NCBI RefSeq assembly: GCF_022581195.2
Contig: NC_061482.1
Span: 7,936,001-8,000,000, forward strand
Source: Helicoverpa zea
Lineage: Eukaryota > Arthropoda > Insecta > Lepidoptera > Noctuidae
Direction of reading: 5' to 3'
DNA: 64,000 bases
Part shown: positions 37,001 through 49,606 of the stretch, piece after piece
How the letters are laid out: the number at the start of each line of letters is the position of its first letter
Numbering within the stretch: the first letter of the stretch is position 1
Program-made: the position numbers and the translations under genes
The notes under the pieces: model-generated
What the model was told of the DNA's origin: nothing
The model's database searches: none
What the model saw: only the letters and a program-made list of their open reading frames with translations

Positions 37001-39330
37001 TAAACCAAAAAAGATATGTTAATTAAAAGATCCTAAATAATTCATAATTAAGTTATGTGCATGCAACTCTTTTGTATTCTCTCAAGGCGCATTAATGTAA
37101 TTTAGATTTGATTTCATTTAACCGAGAAATCGAATGATTTCTAATTACGAAAGTTCAAAACGTAAAATTTTAATCTTCGTACAAGTTTAAAATAATGATA
37201 ATCAGGCAAGAATTATGATTTCAATACATAATGGTGTGTTTATATCAAATTGAGAATTTGACAAAAAGGGTACAAATGGCAAAATACATTTGTGTCAAAA
37301 CAAAAATAGTAAAGGGAGTGTTTATATCAAATTGAGAATTTGACGAAAAGGGTATAATACTCTTCAATTATTCAAAAGTAGTTACGGAATCCATATAAAT
37401 GTAAGGACACAGATACATAATTGTGTTTAGTAGTAATTTACAAAGTTTTTTAGTACAATATTTTTGTATAGTTTCTGTCTAAAGCCTGAGAAATAACCGC
37501 AACAGCCAAAGCTTCAAAGAATGAAACGATTGCCTATAATAATAGGTATATACTTGTAATAAGCTGTTAAATAAGAATGTTCACTAATATTGGATTTGTG
37601 TTTAGCCATTTTCGTGTACCTACTCCTCTTTTATTGAGTTGATTTAGCTTTAGAATTGTACAATAAAGGTCTCTGTTTTCTTTTATATACCTTCGTCCAT
37701 ATTTTAATCACCTAGGCTAGATTTTAAATTTATTCGGATAATACTTTAGAATAACTGTAATAACAAGCGACATTATATTGCTTTTTACTTCGCAGTCGTG
37801 ATAACTCTGTCCCATATAAAAATAAAGAACAGTAATATTTTTACAGTTTTATAATAATTATTGTAAAAGGCAGAGGCACTTATATCTTTGATTAAAAGAG
37901 ATAAATCTACAGATTTTCATGTATGCTGAATTATTACTGACGGGCAATATTAAAAGGAAGCTAATTTATTGCCGTGACAAAAAGGCAATACATGAGCGAA
38001 TTGTCAAATGTGCTGACACTGCCGTGCTGGTCATTTTTATTATATTTGTATTCGCTAGTGCCACAATTACTACAATTTATCCGAAAAAATACTCTCTCTA
38101 TCTATAGGTTTATCAAATGGCCTCTTTAAACAACCTTGATGATACGTTTTTTTTTCACACACTATATGCAACCAAACTGATGAACAACATACTTGCTGAT
38201 GGCTTGAATTCAATTAACAGCGCTCGTTCGTTAATATACACTTGATAATATAAACCATTAGATAGGTTTTACCCTTGTCAAGAAAAAGTTCAGGTTTCGT
38301 TCGAAGTTCAACGATACCTTAAAAAAAGAATTTTCGGTAAAACACTTCCCAAATCGTCGGATGAGCTTTGAGGCTTTAAAAGGTAAATTGGGACGGGACC
38401 ACGCCCCTGTCATATGATAGCAGTTGCATTTGCACGTTACAGTGGTTTGTTTAAACCCAGTCAGACATTTTAAGCAGAAACTGTTTTATTTACATAGTTT
38501 GTTTATCACAAGCAATCCTAGTTCAGGCGGTCGCAAATACTGAAACATCTAACCAAGTGAATGAAAGAATGTGCAACTGACTTTACAATTGTTTCTCTTT
38601 GATACTATCTGTACATATTTCATCTTACTATCGATTTAAAACTATTTATCAATACGCCTTATATCTCTTAGATCTCTCATGTAATTTAGATTCTTCGTAA
38701 GTATATCTCGCAAGTCATATCGTAATTCGATAGTTCTGGGCATCACCTTGCCAGGGCTGATTGAGATTACGACGAAACATTGACCGAATATTCAATATGA
38801 TGTGAAATAATAAGAGTGGTGTGTCTAGACAAAAGTCGATCTCTAAACTTGCCGGATTATTATCGCCACATAGGAACTTTTCGAACACTGACCGTATACA
38901 TAAAGGACAGTATTGCCTAAAAAATAATAATTTAATACAGTGTCAATTTCAAATTAGTTTTATAGCATCAGTAAAAAAACATTAAAAGGAGTAACTTGGA
39001 ATACTATCCACATTTGTCAACCAAATCATGTAGAATATAGCAAATCGAAATGCACGAATCAAAGTTCCTTATAATAAATTGCAAATCTCACGTCCATTAC
39101 ATAATGTCATATAGTTCATATTCACTGATCTTTGTATAACGACACTTCATTACGAGGATTAAATTAAATATGATTGTAAAATAATAAAAATAAACAAAAA
39201 AAGAAAATAAAATAAATAAGATCATTATAGAAATTCATAAATTATTCAATGAGGTACCTTGATGATGAAATCATGATTATATTCACGCGTTTTTACGAGG
39301 ACTCTGTACGAATAGTGGTTAGATTTTCGT
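31011..39330. other. Long AT-rich stretch without genes
   Basis: About 8.3 kb with no frame over ~80 codons, no paired splice sites that build a domain, and no clear TIR element apart from the direct repeat at 37232-37357. The right part probably holds the 3' UTR of the SOCS gene, whose stop is at 39331. Confidence 0.5.
37232..37357 (+). repeat. Spaced direct repeat of about 40 bp
   Basis: GTGTTTATATCAAATTGAGA followed by ATTTGACAAAAAGGGTA recurs 85 bp later with A to G as the main change (ATTTGACGAAAAGGGTA). The spacer is AT-rich. The core CAAATTGAGAATTTG is itself nearly palindromic. Confidence 0.7.
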
Positions 39331-42300
39331 TCACATGTCAGCGAGTAGTTCCGAGTAGTAGTGGGTAGCACTCAGGTAGTCTACGAGGCGCCGAGGCAGA
39401 GGTAAATCACTAATGAGGTCACGACGCACGTACTTTAATATCACAAACCTGGAAGTAGAACAAATATATTTATTGTAACCAATTAACACAGATTTGAGGT
39501 TAACATAATATCACTGATATAAATAAATAGTTTTTATTTTAAAGTGAAATAGCCACCTTTGAAATATTATACCTATCCAATACTTCATATTTTAACTGTC
39601 GCCAGAGGAAGGTAAATCAATTTTCATAATAAAAACCTAAATCTATATCTTTGCTAAAACCATCAACAAAAAGGCCATTTTCTAAGGATCGTAATTTGTC
39701 TTGTTAACAACGTTTATGTAATAATATTAGGCCATGCTGTAGAAGTCATTGTAAACCTTTATACAGACTGTATCTACATAAACAATAGGAACAATGTTTA
39801 TTTTCCTCAACAGGTTGATATGTAAACAACGGTAGCACGTAATGTTTAATTTGGGTCAGATCGATCAATTTCATCGCCCGGAAAATGTATATCCATTGAC
39901 ATATATTCTAGCGATAGACAAGAACATCCATACAAATAATTTACCCGCTTATGTCGTCTGTTGACATCTCGATGACGTATTGTGACATGTAGTCATCCTC
40001 ATTGATGTTAATTGCAGAAACGTCGCTCGTATTTTGCCTACATTTTTCATTACTCAAAAAGTTTATATCTAAGTGAATTCAAAATCATGTAATATATCAA
40101 AAAGTTTATTTATATCTAATTGAATGCAAAATCATGTAATATATTAAAACCAGGAACTTATTTTTAGGGTTTTTAATATTAATTACGATGTTTTTTTTTC
40201 TTAAGAGGGCTATCACAAATTTTCGCGAATTTAATTATTTTTTCTTGAAAGTAAGAACATACCATGACAAAGTGAAGTCTGTTTTCATTGATATTTTACC
40301 TACTGCCAGTTTTATGGCACATCTGTTTCTGCACGATTTTCTTAATCCATAATTTAAGATGAGACGGGCGGGAACAAATTAATGCATATTTGTAAAATTG
40401 AATTATAAATGAAAAGTATGATATACAAGCGTTGTAATAGCATGAACAGCGTGTAATTTTACTAACTTGACTCTCGAATTAGTTTATATGTGTAAGTTTA
40501 TACCTTGATATGTATTTTCTATTTTATAATTGTCGTTTCATAGACATCCATCTGACGCAGGTGTCAAAATCGCTCTGATTTGCCATTTTGGGCACTGCAT
40601 AGTCTGCACTGCAGTTCAGTGTGGTAAGCTTTTTGTTCGGAACGTTCTATCTAGTACGTAGTACATATATATCGATGTGTATATCCCACCAAAAACATTA
40701 AATGTAAAAAAAAGCCAATCCTCTACGCAATTCCTCCACCGTAAAAAGTTTTGAGATCGCATAGAAGCCAAGTCCTGTTCTACTTTATTTGTAATAATAA
40801 ATCAATATTTTGTGACTATATCAATAGTTTTGTTGACATTACAATAATACTGTCTTGGCCATGAGCACAAGTTAAAAGTCGTTCCTTGTAATAATGTGTA
40901 AATACCATTGAATTGATAAATTCTATATGGACATGATTTTACGATTGGACTGATTATGGACTGATTGGAATTTGAGATCACCATGGACTAAACATGCGCC
41001 ATAGTACATGTGCAGTTCATTGATGTTGGATGATACTGAAATGCTACATACCTAATAGTAACAATTATGGACCCTAACGGGCACAGCAGGTAGCACTTAC
41101 AAGACTTACACTTGGTAGTACTTAGATTTTCCTTTAAAAACTTGAGTTATCAATAGATTATTTAGTTCTAACTTTTGCACAGTTTTTGATCTATATCTCG
41201 GAACGGACAAACATTTCAACAAAGCTGTCATAGTAAATATTGTTCTACATAAAAAGACCTATCCAATGGTATATGTGACATTCCTATTGGTGGGGTATAC
41301 CAGGTCCCATATATTTGTGCCCATTGTCCTTTGAAGGTTCTAAGTTTGCTAGAAGTACCTTAGACTTTTGATGATCGGTCAGTGAGTGAGTCAGTGACAA
41401 AATGGTGTAACTTTGATCGTTCATAACTCGTAAACTATTTATTCAAATATCTTGTAATTTTGAGACTGAGCTTGTTCTAATACTTGCTCTTGGTCGTCGA
41501 AAACCTAAACTCCTAGCTTTGTTCACATGGAAGATACAGGGGGCTGAAATAGCCGCGAAACGCTTCGAGAAAAGATGGTAACGGCCGTGCCCGCTTTGCT
41601 CGAGTCTTGGCTGGGGCACTGCCGTGCCCTCAGATTGAACTATTTATATAATCGAAGTTAAACCACCAGCTACACCAATATAGTAACTAAAATGTATTTA
41701 TAGCTAACCTGCACATATGCTGGAGACTTTGTACGCGTTTGAACCTTGAAACTGGATACAAGAGCTGCACTCTCACTGGCCCAAGCACCGGTCGTAGATT
41801 TAAGAAGAACAAATACCGGCCGCTTCGAGACGTCTCAACCGCATTCTCTATGAATTCTACTATAGTCTGCGCTTTAAACATGGTGCAGCCACCAAAACAG
41901 AAATTACCTGAAATGAATACAAACTCACTTTAGAAATTATTGTAGCCTAGGCAGTGTTTTATATTTACGCTTTTTGGGGAACAGTATAGTCATTTATATT
42001 GATTAATAGGATCGTTATATTAATAGAATGTAAGATATAAATTTAGCATACAACTAACGACTGTTTCCCTAGTGAACACACCCTGTGTTTCGTCGTAAGA
42101 TGTAAATTTGTTTTAGGTATGTGTGTTACGTACGTAATTTATGGAACATTTTGTGAAAAATTTTCTCTACTATAGACCCAGTAATGATTCAGAACTAAGA
42201 ATATTAGGTATTGTCGTTAGTAGGTGGCCTTTGAATGAGTTTCCAGTTATCACCAGTTGACGTAGAATATTAAACTTCTGTTAATACGTAAGTTGCCTTA

Positions 42301-45300
42301 ATAACAGAATAAAGATTGATCCTCGGACAATTCTATCTATGCTGTTCAAGTACAAGAAGAGTAAGTTTTTCAATAAAAAATCTCTGTTTAGTAGTCAACT
42401 AGTCATATAAAGATATTCTCATTGTCTTTTGTGGAAAGTCGTAGAAATTTTGCATACTCGATACAATGAGTTATTTTATTATCCATAGAAATAGTTAAAG
42501 AAATGACAGTTATTCTTACCCTGATCATGTTCAATCCTTACATGTCTAAGACCATTGAGCTTAAATGTTAGAGTGAAAATATAATGGTCATCACTGCTAT
42601 CACGCACTATGAATGAACCATCAGGTTCATTCGAAAGAATCTTTTCAGCAGCTTCCACCGATATCGGACCCCAATACCAGCCATACTGAAACAGAAAACG
42701 TGTATTAGTGGACTGACTACAATAGGTATAGTTTGTGTCTCACATATTACTACTCAATTTTGAAGACGTGTAATTTGAAATGAATAGTTAAGAATATGTT
42801 ATTTGAGCAATAAACTACTGTAAATGTGTAAGGATGACTCACATCTTTAACTTTTTGTATAGAGGTAGCGAAATCCATGACGGTATCTTCTTCGTTGCCG
42901 GGGCGGCGCGGTCCCTGGCGCGCGAGCGGCGGCGCCGGCAGCGGCGGCAGCGCGCGGCGCACGGCCGCTGGCGGGGACTCCTCCTTGCCGTCACACAGCT
43001 TCTCCACGTCCGCGCTCTCCGGCACAGGCTGACGACGCCAACGAAACAAATTACAAAAGCTTTGCTTCAAATTAATCGACAATATCCTCACAGGCGACAT
43101 CTTAGCCTTCTGGCTCTGATTAGTAATACTTTTCTTAACCGCTTTGTCGTTCTTCTCCAACTCCATCATATCTTTCGGAATATTCTCTTTATGCTTCTTG
43201 TTTTTAACATTCATTCCGAAAGAATTCTTATTTGCTTTTCTGTGGTTATTATTGGTTTCCACAGTTCTAGTGATTTCGTTACTTTCTTTCAAAAATACAG
43301 TGGAACTGGCATCTTTAGCAATATGTTTTGCATGAATCCCAACATTACTTACTATGGGATTATTTTTTTTATTAATAGTAGCTCTACATTCTGAATCACT
43401 TGAACTAGAATAAAGTGTGTGCAAATATTTCCTCATTTCACGTAAGGTTAAATGTAAAGAATCAGTATCAGAATCGCCGGTAGCTTTCTTACAAGATGAA
43501 CTAGGCAAGCTATGTCTTTTAGTCTTCACTTCCTTGTGTCTGTTGTTTTCCTTTGCTTTATGATTTTTATCAATAACAGGGATATTAGACACCGTGGCCT
43601 GAGTTACAGTCTTGCCACGCTTTTTGTTGTTCCTAGGTGGTTTCTTTCCTTTATTCCTTATGTTGCTCTGACTAGGCCGTACCATATCAATGGGCACTGC
43701 ATAAATATCGCTATCGAAGGGAACATTATACATATCCGTTATATCAGAGGGTTTAGAAGAGAGCGTGTCGTGTGAAATAGCCTGGGTGATGAAACTCGAA
43801 TCATCAGCTTGGAACTGAGTAACAAGCGAGTTGTGACTGCTGGACAACCTCGACGATAGAGAGTTTCTCGAAGAAGGCCGATTGACTCGACAGGGGCTCA
43901 AGTGAAGAAGCCTTGGGCTCGCGAACCTATGATTCAAACATTGACGACGTTCGTATAGAGATTCAGGCTTAAGTTTTCTTGGATACATCGGAGAAATATG
44001 TCTCGTCGTGATTGCTACATCCACGTTAGATGTTCTGACTTTGTCTGCAACATCATAGGTGAAAACAACGGTCGGAGGCACGTATGCAGCCGCACATTTT
44101 TCTACGCTTTCCGAAGCGGGACTATCCTGTAACATAAAAATTGTTTAGATTATAATAACAATTTATAAAATAAAAAATAATATTCGCTCATAAAGATCAC
44201 TCAGTTCAAAAAAGAATATCATGATGACAATTGGTGAATGACTAATATTATGTTTGCGACTTGTACAAATTCCAATAAATCGAATGATCCAGCCAGGTGA
44301 TATGAACGTAGCAGGTAGGCAAAGTGTAATAATGGTGCTACTGCCGCAGAGTTTGCTTATAAACTCAGGATGGCAAGCGTAGTTTCAAGTTATAGAGAAG
44401 CAATTGACTCAATTTCTTGCAATAATAAAATATTCCTTCTATCCGTTGTGAATTAAGTAATACCTATATAACATTTTTAAACCAGTAGAAGGGGGAAACT
44501 GTCAAATAACGGAACAAGGTCGCATGCACCAATGTATGCACACCACTATTAGATAGAGTGCAACAGAGATAGCCAGATGTCTCCATCATAACAGCTGCTC
44601 TATTTATTTATTATTTATTTTGATGCAGTTTTCAGTACAATGTTCATTGTATTGAATGCATTATTGAGTATATTATAATGCGTAAATATTTAGTCATCGG
44701 TAAACTCTCCGCGATTGTGTTGTACTAACATACAGTAACCACATACCTGAAATTCTGGAGGTGGCTCAATAGTCGTAACGATAACTTTGCCAGGTCCTTT
44801 CTTTACAGTATTAAAAAAATCGCCACACATGCGTTCCGATGTCTCTGTTGATTCACAAAGCGACAGTGATTTTTCATCGAAGTCACTTTCTTGTAGCTAG
44901 AAAAAGACAAAAATTATTACTGGGGTATAAAATATAACATCATTCAGCAATAAGGAAAAATGTACCATTATGAAACCCATTTCAAGGTTTTTCAGTTTGT
45001 GAAAGAACTTAATTTATCGCACAGTCAACTTATAAATAGATATATCAATAACCTTCGCCGTGCTTTGAGTTTGCAAGCAATAAAAATATCTCTATAATGT
45101 GGTTGCAATCGCTTTGTAATTCAATTGTTTTGTTTACACGTACAGATGATCAAGTTGCAATTTTATCGCTATAGCAGCTACTGAAGCGCCCGTGACCGTA
45201 AGCACTCTTAAAAGGTAAGGATATCTCTATCCGTTACTGGAATTCAAGAACGCAAATGACAATTTTCGCAAGTGGATCCTATATATCAGATTGAGGTTTA

Positions 45301-47886
45301 GTCACCAATTCTCACACTCCATCAAGATTCCCTTTCGTTCTGCCAAAAGCGAGCGAGGTCATTGCTATCTGTAGCTACGTATATCTTTCGCACTAGAATC
45401 TAGAACACGTTAACGTTTCATTTTACAGGCGCAGAGGACGATCGATTAAGTGAGTTAATCGAACTTGCTTCATAACATAATTGCTTTATGTACCTACATC
45501 AAAGACAATATAATGAAATACTGCATTCGTTTGATGTGACTAAACAGGGAACTATCGGTACGAGCCATTTGACCTATCGAACGAAAGCGTTATTATTAAA
45601 TAGAAATGTCTGGCTTGTGTCAAGGGATTCTGAAATGAATTATTATCGTATGTATGCATGTATGGTTCAAATAAATTCAAAATATTTTGCTCAACTAATC
45701 TTAGCAAAGATAGTGGTAATGACTATGAAAGATTCGTACTGAAAAGTGCTAACACATCAGCTTATGAATTTTTCACAGAATAATTCAAATTAAATATATT
45801 TTTTGATTGTTTGTTAACAATACCCTCTTGTATCCTACTTATGACTGTTTGCATAATGTAAATTTTAATAATAATTTCTTATTTTTTGTTTTTTGTAAAT
45901 AACCCCAGATATGGGAACACTTTTAGGTGTCTATACATAGAAAATAAGCTCAGTAAGCATTGTCTTCCAGTCTACTGTGGATTTAGTTGGCTAGGTATAG
46001 AGTCCACAAGACAATATTTTTGTCACAAAGAGCATCAAAGAGCCTATACATGTTCAATCTAGCCACAGTAAACAAAAGCCACAGTAACGAAAGAAAACAA
46101 AAGTTTAAAAGGATTCAGTTATTCTGTACATAATTATAGCTCTTGTTAAAGAACAATGTCAGGTTTCGGCCCACCCAATCAACTTTTAAAACTAAATTCT
46201 CACGGACACAAAGTTATTTACTACAACAATTTAAATATAAAATACTAACTTCTTATAAAATATTTAATTGTTATCTAGAACTATTAAAAAAAAAATATAT
46301 TTTGTTTATTGAGTTCAGGTTTTTCGTTTTAATAATTTGGAATAATTTGGTTTAGAGAAGTTCAATGCAAAAGTGGAAAACATAGAAAAGCTTCTGACAT
46401 TAAACTACACAAATAACTGTAAGAATTTTCACTGTACATGAAATATTTTTATTGAGCCTAAGTTACTATGGACGTCTGACATTGTTCTTTGCTATTGGTG
46501 ACTTCATGTAAATCAACATGTAGGGACACTACACACTATGTTTGGTGGCTGTTTTCACATGGACAAGTTATTTGATGGGGTCTATGTAGCTATGAGGCAC
46601 TATAAATAGATTTGTTATTAAATTTTGATGACATTATAAATGTATTTTTAATTTTGGTGAAATAGCGCATGTCAATGAAAAATGAGTGTTTATAACATCT
46701 GGTATACAGCATTATTGTTAATTTTCAAGACAGTTATTCTTAAGGACAGAAATGCCTTATGTATATTGTATAGAATAGTTTGTAGGATATTTGTAAATAT
46801 ACACTTGGGAGCTTCTGAGACTGTGGGAAACAACAGTAATTCGTGTTAGGTAAAATGTTACATATGTGTGGTTTACCTAATCTGTGATATTACAGAGTGA
46901 AGACCTGAACTTCAATAATAAATGTTATGGGCTTTATGTTAGTTTTTTAGGTATTTTTGCAACATTCTGCATACCTACCTAATTTTCACGTAGAATCAGG
47001 TTGAGCCGAATGCTATCTTTGTTGATACAATTGACCACATTATCACCCCCAGAATGCCAGTTACATCTCTTGACAGACTGGACCTATGTTAGTAATAAGG
47101 AATCACCGGAACGTATGTGTGCACCAGCACCAAATTGAATAATTGGTAACAAAATTATCTAGATCTGCTAAAAATTTTACTGAAAATTTAAAAGTCTTAT
47201 GCAAGGCAGATGGACCAGAATCAGATCAATGAACTTGACTTACTCCATATTTTACTCTAGTACTGAACATATCGAAATGACCTTAAATAAAGAAATATTT
47301 CATGATTTTATGCTCTTGAGGAAAACAACAAGGAAAATATTGTCATTCTAACAAAACATTAACCAAAGTACAAATAAGCAAATAATTCGCAAAAGAAACA
47401 CGAAATAACGAAAATTAAAGGTTGTTGTCTATTATGACCAAGGCTTATTTTGAATTTCCATCATAATGTTGTGAAAGCAAGCAATATTTGTGTACTTTAT
47501 ATATGAGCAAAGTAATTTTTTAAATAACTTTGTAAAAGCGTTATGTTGACAAGAAATAAATACAAGGCTCGCAGATAAATGTATAACATTTTGTTTACAA
47601 AAAGTTATTCTATTTCTATGAACATCGCAACAGAATACATAATTTACATTATATAAACATATGAAGCAATCGATGTACTATGTACTGAGAATTTAACAGA
47701 CTATAATTAAGATTCAACTAAAATATCGTATGCTGCTAAGATTTCTAATGATTAGCTCACCTCGGATGCGACGTGATGCCATCCACTGGCAGAATCACTA
47801 GAAAAAGAACCACTTGTAATTATAAGACCACTATCTTCGCTGATAGGAGGCGCCTCAGAGTGTGTTGAAAAAGGCGGTGACTCCAT
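39331..47886 (-). CDS. Suppressor of cytokine signalling, SOCS6/7 type, 680 aa
   Basis: Six minus-strand coding exons with consistent phases: 47761-47886, 44747-44896, 42843-44126, 42520-42685, 41709-41907, 39331-39448; 681 codons with TGA. Residues 1-520 are a long low-complexity region rich in Ser, Lys and Asn, ending in proline-rich ALPPLPAPPL. The SH2 domain starts at about 521 with YGWYWGPISVEAAEKIL and keeps the phosphotyrosine-binding arginine in SFIVRDSSDDHYIF. A SOCS box closes the protein (SLQHMCRFVI ... DLPLPRRLVDYL). SOCS boxes recruit Elongin B/C and Cullin 5 to ubiquitinate SH2-bound targets; SOCS6/7 act on receptor tyrosine kinase and insulin signalling more than JAK-STAT. The SDDHY and LTFK positions favour the SOCS6/7 branch (Drosophila Socs16D/Socs44A). 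The ATG at 44135 is intronic and not the start. Confidence 0.93.
40055..40147 (+). repeat. Two-copy tandem repeat, ~52 bp
   Basis: CAAAAAGTTTATATCTAAGT with AATTCAAAATCATGTAATAT is followed directly by CAAAAAGTTTATTTATATCT with AATGCAAAATCATGTAATAT. It lies in the last SOCS intron. Confidence 0.7.
41270..41640 (+). repeat. Lepidopteran interspersed repeat (CAGTGAGTGAGTCAGTGAC type)
   Basis: Contains GATCGGTCAGTGAGTGAGTC, AAATGGTGTAACTTTGATCG and GGGCACTGCCGTGCCCTC. I recognise the middle as part of a repeat common in noctuid moths. It ends about 70 bp before the SOCS exon at 41709. Confidence 0.5.
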
Positions 47887-47909
47887 AACCCAAATGTTGA
47901 TTTGGGTTA
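47886..47909 (-). promoter_or_regulatory. Hairpin overlapping the SOCS start codon
   Basis: TAACCCAAAT / ATTTGGGTTA form a perfect 10-bp stem around a CAAC loop. On the minus strand the A of the start codon is the last paired base. A stable stem here could affect start recognition if transcription begins upstream of it. Effect inferred only. Confidence 0.5.
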
Positions 47910-49606
47910 TAACATGAACAAAAAATGGACGTAAAATTCAGTATTTTCATAAAAAATTAAGAAAATACTATAATACATTGCATTGCAGTCTGGTTGCTTT
48001 ACTTTTTTTAATTATTCTCTATCTGCACATTTTTTTTCGATTTTGGGTACCAGCTTTTTAAGCCATCGCCATCAAACTACAGCATAGGTAATTTAAGGCG
48101 GCCCCCAGACATGCAATAATATTGTGCAATAATTTTGGTAGTTAAAAATCATTGTGCAATCTTCAATATTAACTTTACATGGTCAATAAATTTACACAAT
48201 ACGTAATTGATCGCCTTATATTGAATACTACATAGATCTCTCGACATTGAACCAAAAAGAGCTCCGTCTCTTTTTGGACGTAGTGCCAAAAATATGATAA
48301 AATACCAAGGAAAGCGTTGCTGAAGAAGGATAAGGACAACAACTGAATGACTCCACCATCATGTGGGATACTTGATATTAAAAGAAAACATTCCGGCCGT
48401 TTTAAATTTATAATTACTATTATTATGTGCTACTTCTCATTCGAAAATTATGACGTTAACTTAACCAACTGATTTCTATGAAATTCGGGTACTTTCACTG
48501 ATTTGATGTCATATTTTTTAAACATAATTATATAAATAAATCATGGAAAGACAACACAAAAAAACACAACGAAAGAAGAAACACAAAGAAAGACAACGCA
48601 AAGCACAACACTATAAAACCGGAAGTTGGATATCTTCTATAAAAAATAAGAAGACCATAGAGGACAAGACCAGCCTGCGCGGAACGGAACTGCGTAATTA
48701 TATCGATCGATCAACTATCAAGTACGCGCCAATCCACCGCGCCGCCGCCCTCCGTAATATATAAATAAAAAAAATCCGGTGAACACAAAGGTATGTAAAT
48801 AAATAAGTTACATTTGGATATATTTTTTGCGCTTTCACTTACGAACTCTAAAATTCTGTTATATTATTTCATCTTATTCATAAGTTTTAAAATCTTCTGT
48901 GCTTTTGTATTTATTTTATTGATTCACTTATTTACTTAATTTTTTTACACAATGCACAACAAGTGCATTCTCTATCAATCTACCACAGGGTGGTGGTCTA
49001 TTATATATGGTAGGTAGGTGCAACTCTGTTTGAATGGTTGTTCCTTTGTTATTCCCTGTGGCGTAACTATAATCCCGTTTTTTAATAATAAGCTTGACAG
49101 GGTTTACCCGGTTCGGCTACTTTGCTGGACTGAATAGCTAGATAAACGACCCTCAAAATAATTTTTTTTTTAGACAGTTGTACTCCCTATTCCTTCACTC
49201 TCATAGCCAAGCCCATCCGTAAGGACTGAAGAAAGAATCAGGTGCAGGAATTCCATTCGCGTGTTCTCTGTTGCACGGGCTTATCAAGCACTGACTTTCA
49301 GACTCCGGGCTGCTTTGGGAAAGTTTCTTAAACCCACCAAGCTATTTCCACAGCAGTCGCAGAATGCGACAACTAGACCAACGAGGCATCAAGTGTCCGC
49401 AGACACCTTTGGTGACAGACAGGAACTACGTACGGAACCCTACACTGTGCATGATACCAGACATGCTCTTGACCATCTGTTTTTTTTTTATTACGAAACG
49501 TACGGTCCCCACCTTCACATTGCTATTTTTATAAATATTTAACTTATTTTGGTCATCTTTATGCGTTTATTTTTATCTTTTTACGTTAACACATCCTATT
49601 CTGCAG
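47910..49606. other. Divergent intergenic region between SOCS6/7 and RRP41
   Basis: Holds both promoters. RRP41's ATG follows an acceptor (ATTCTGCAG|ATGG), so a noncoding 5' exon is expected; a good donor (AAAG|GTATGT) stands at 48790-48791 after a GC-rich patch (48725-48755). A lysine-rich 73-codon frame at 48543-48764 lies just before that donor and could be an upstream ORF; I do not call it a gene. Repeat-like sequence occupies 49080-49450. Confidence 0.4.

Noticed and set aside
42834..43394. 186-codon plus-strand frame
   Set aside because: Shadow of the large SOCS exon on the opposite strand; no domain, arginine-rich runs from the GC-rich patch.
44127..44135. ATG start of the 461-codon minus-strand frame at 44135
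   Set aside because: It lies in the intron just before the acceptor TTATGTTACAG; upstream exons 44747-44896 and 47761-47886 join in frame and supply the real start.
48543..48764. 73-codon lysine-rich plus-strand frame before a splice donor
   Set aside because: Composition follows the A-rich DNA; it stops before the donor and cannot extend into RRP41. At most an upstream ORF.
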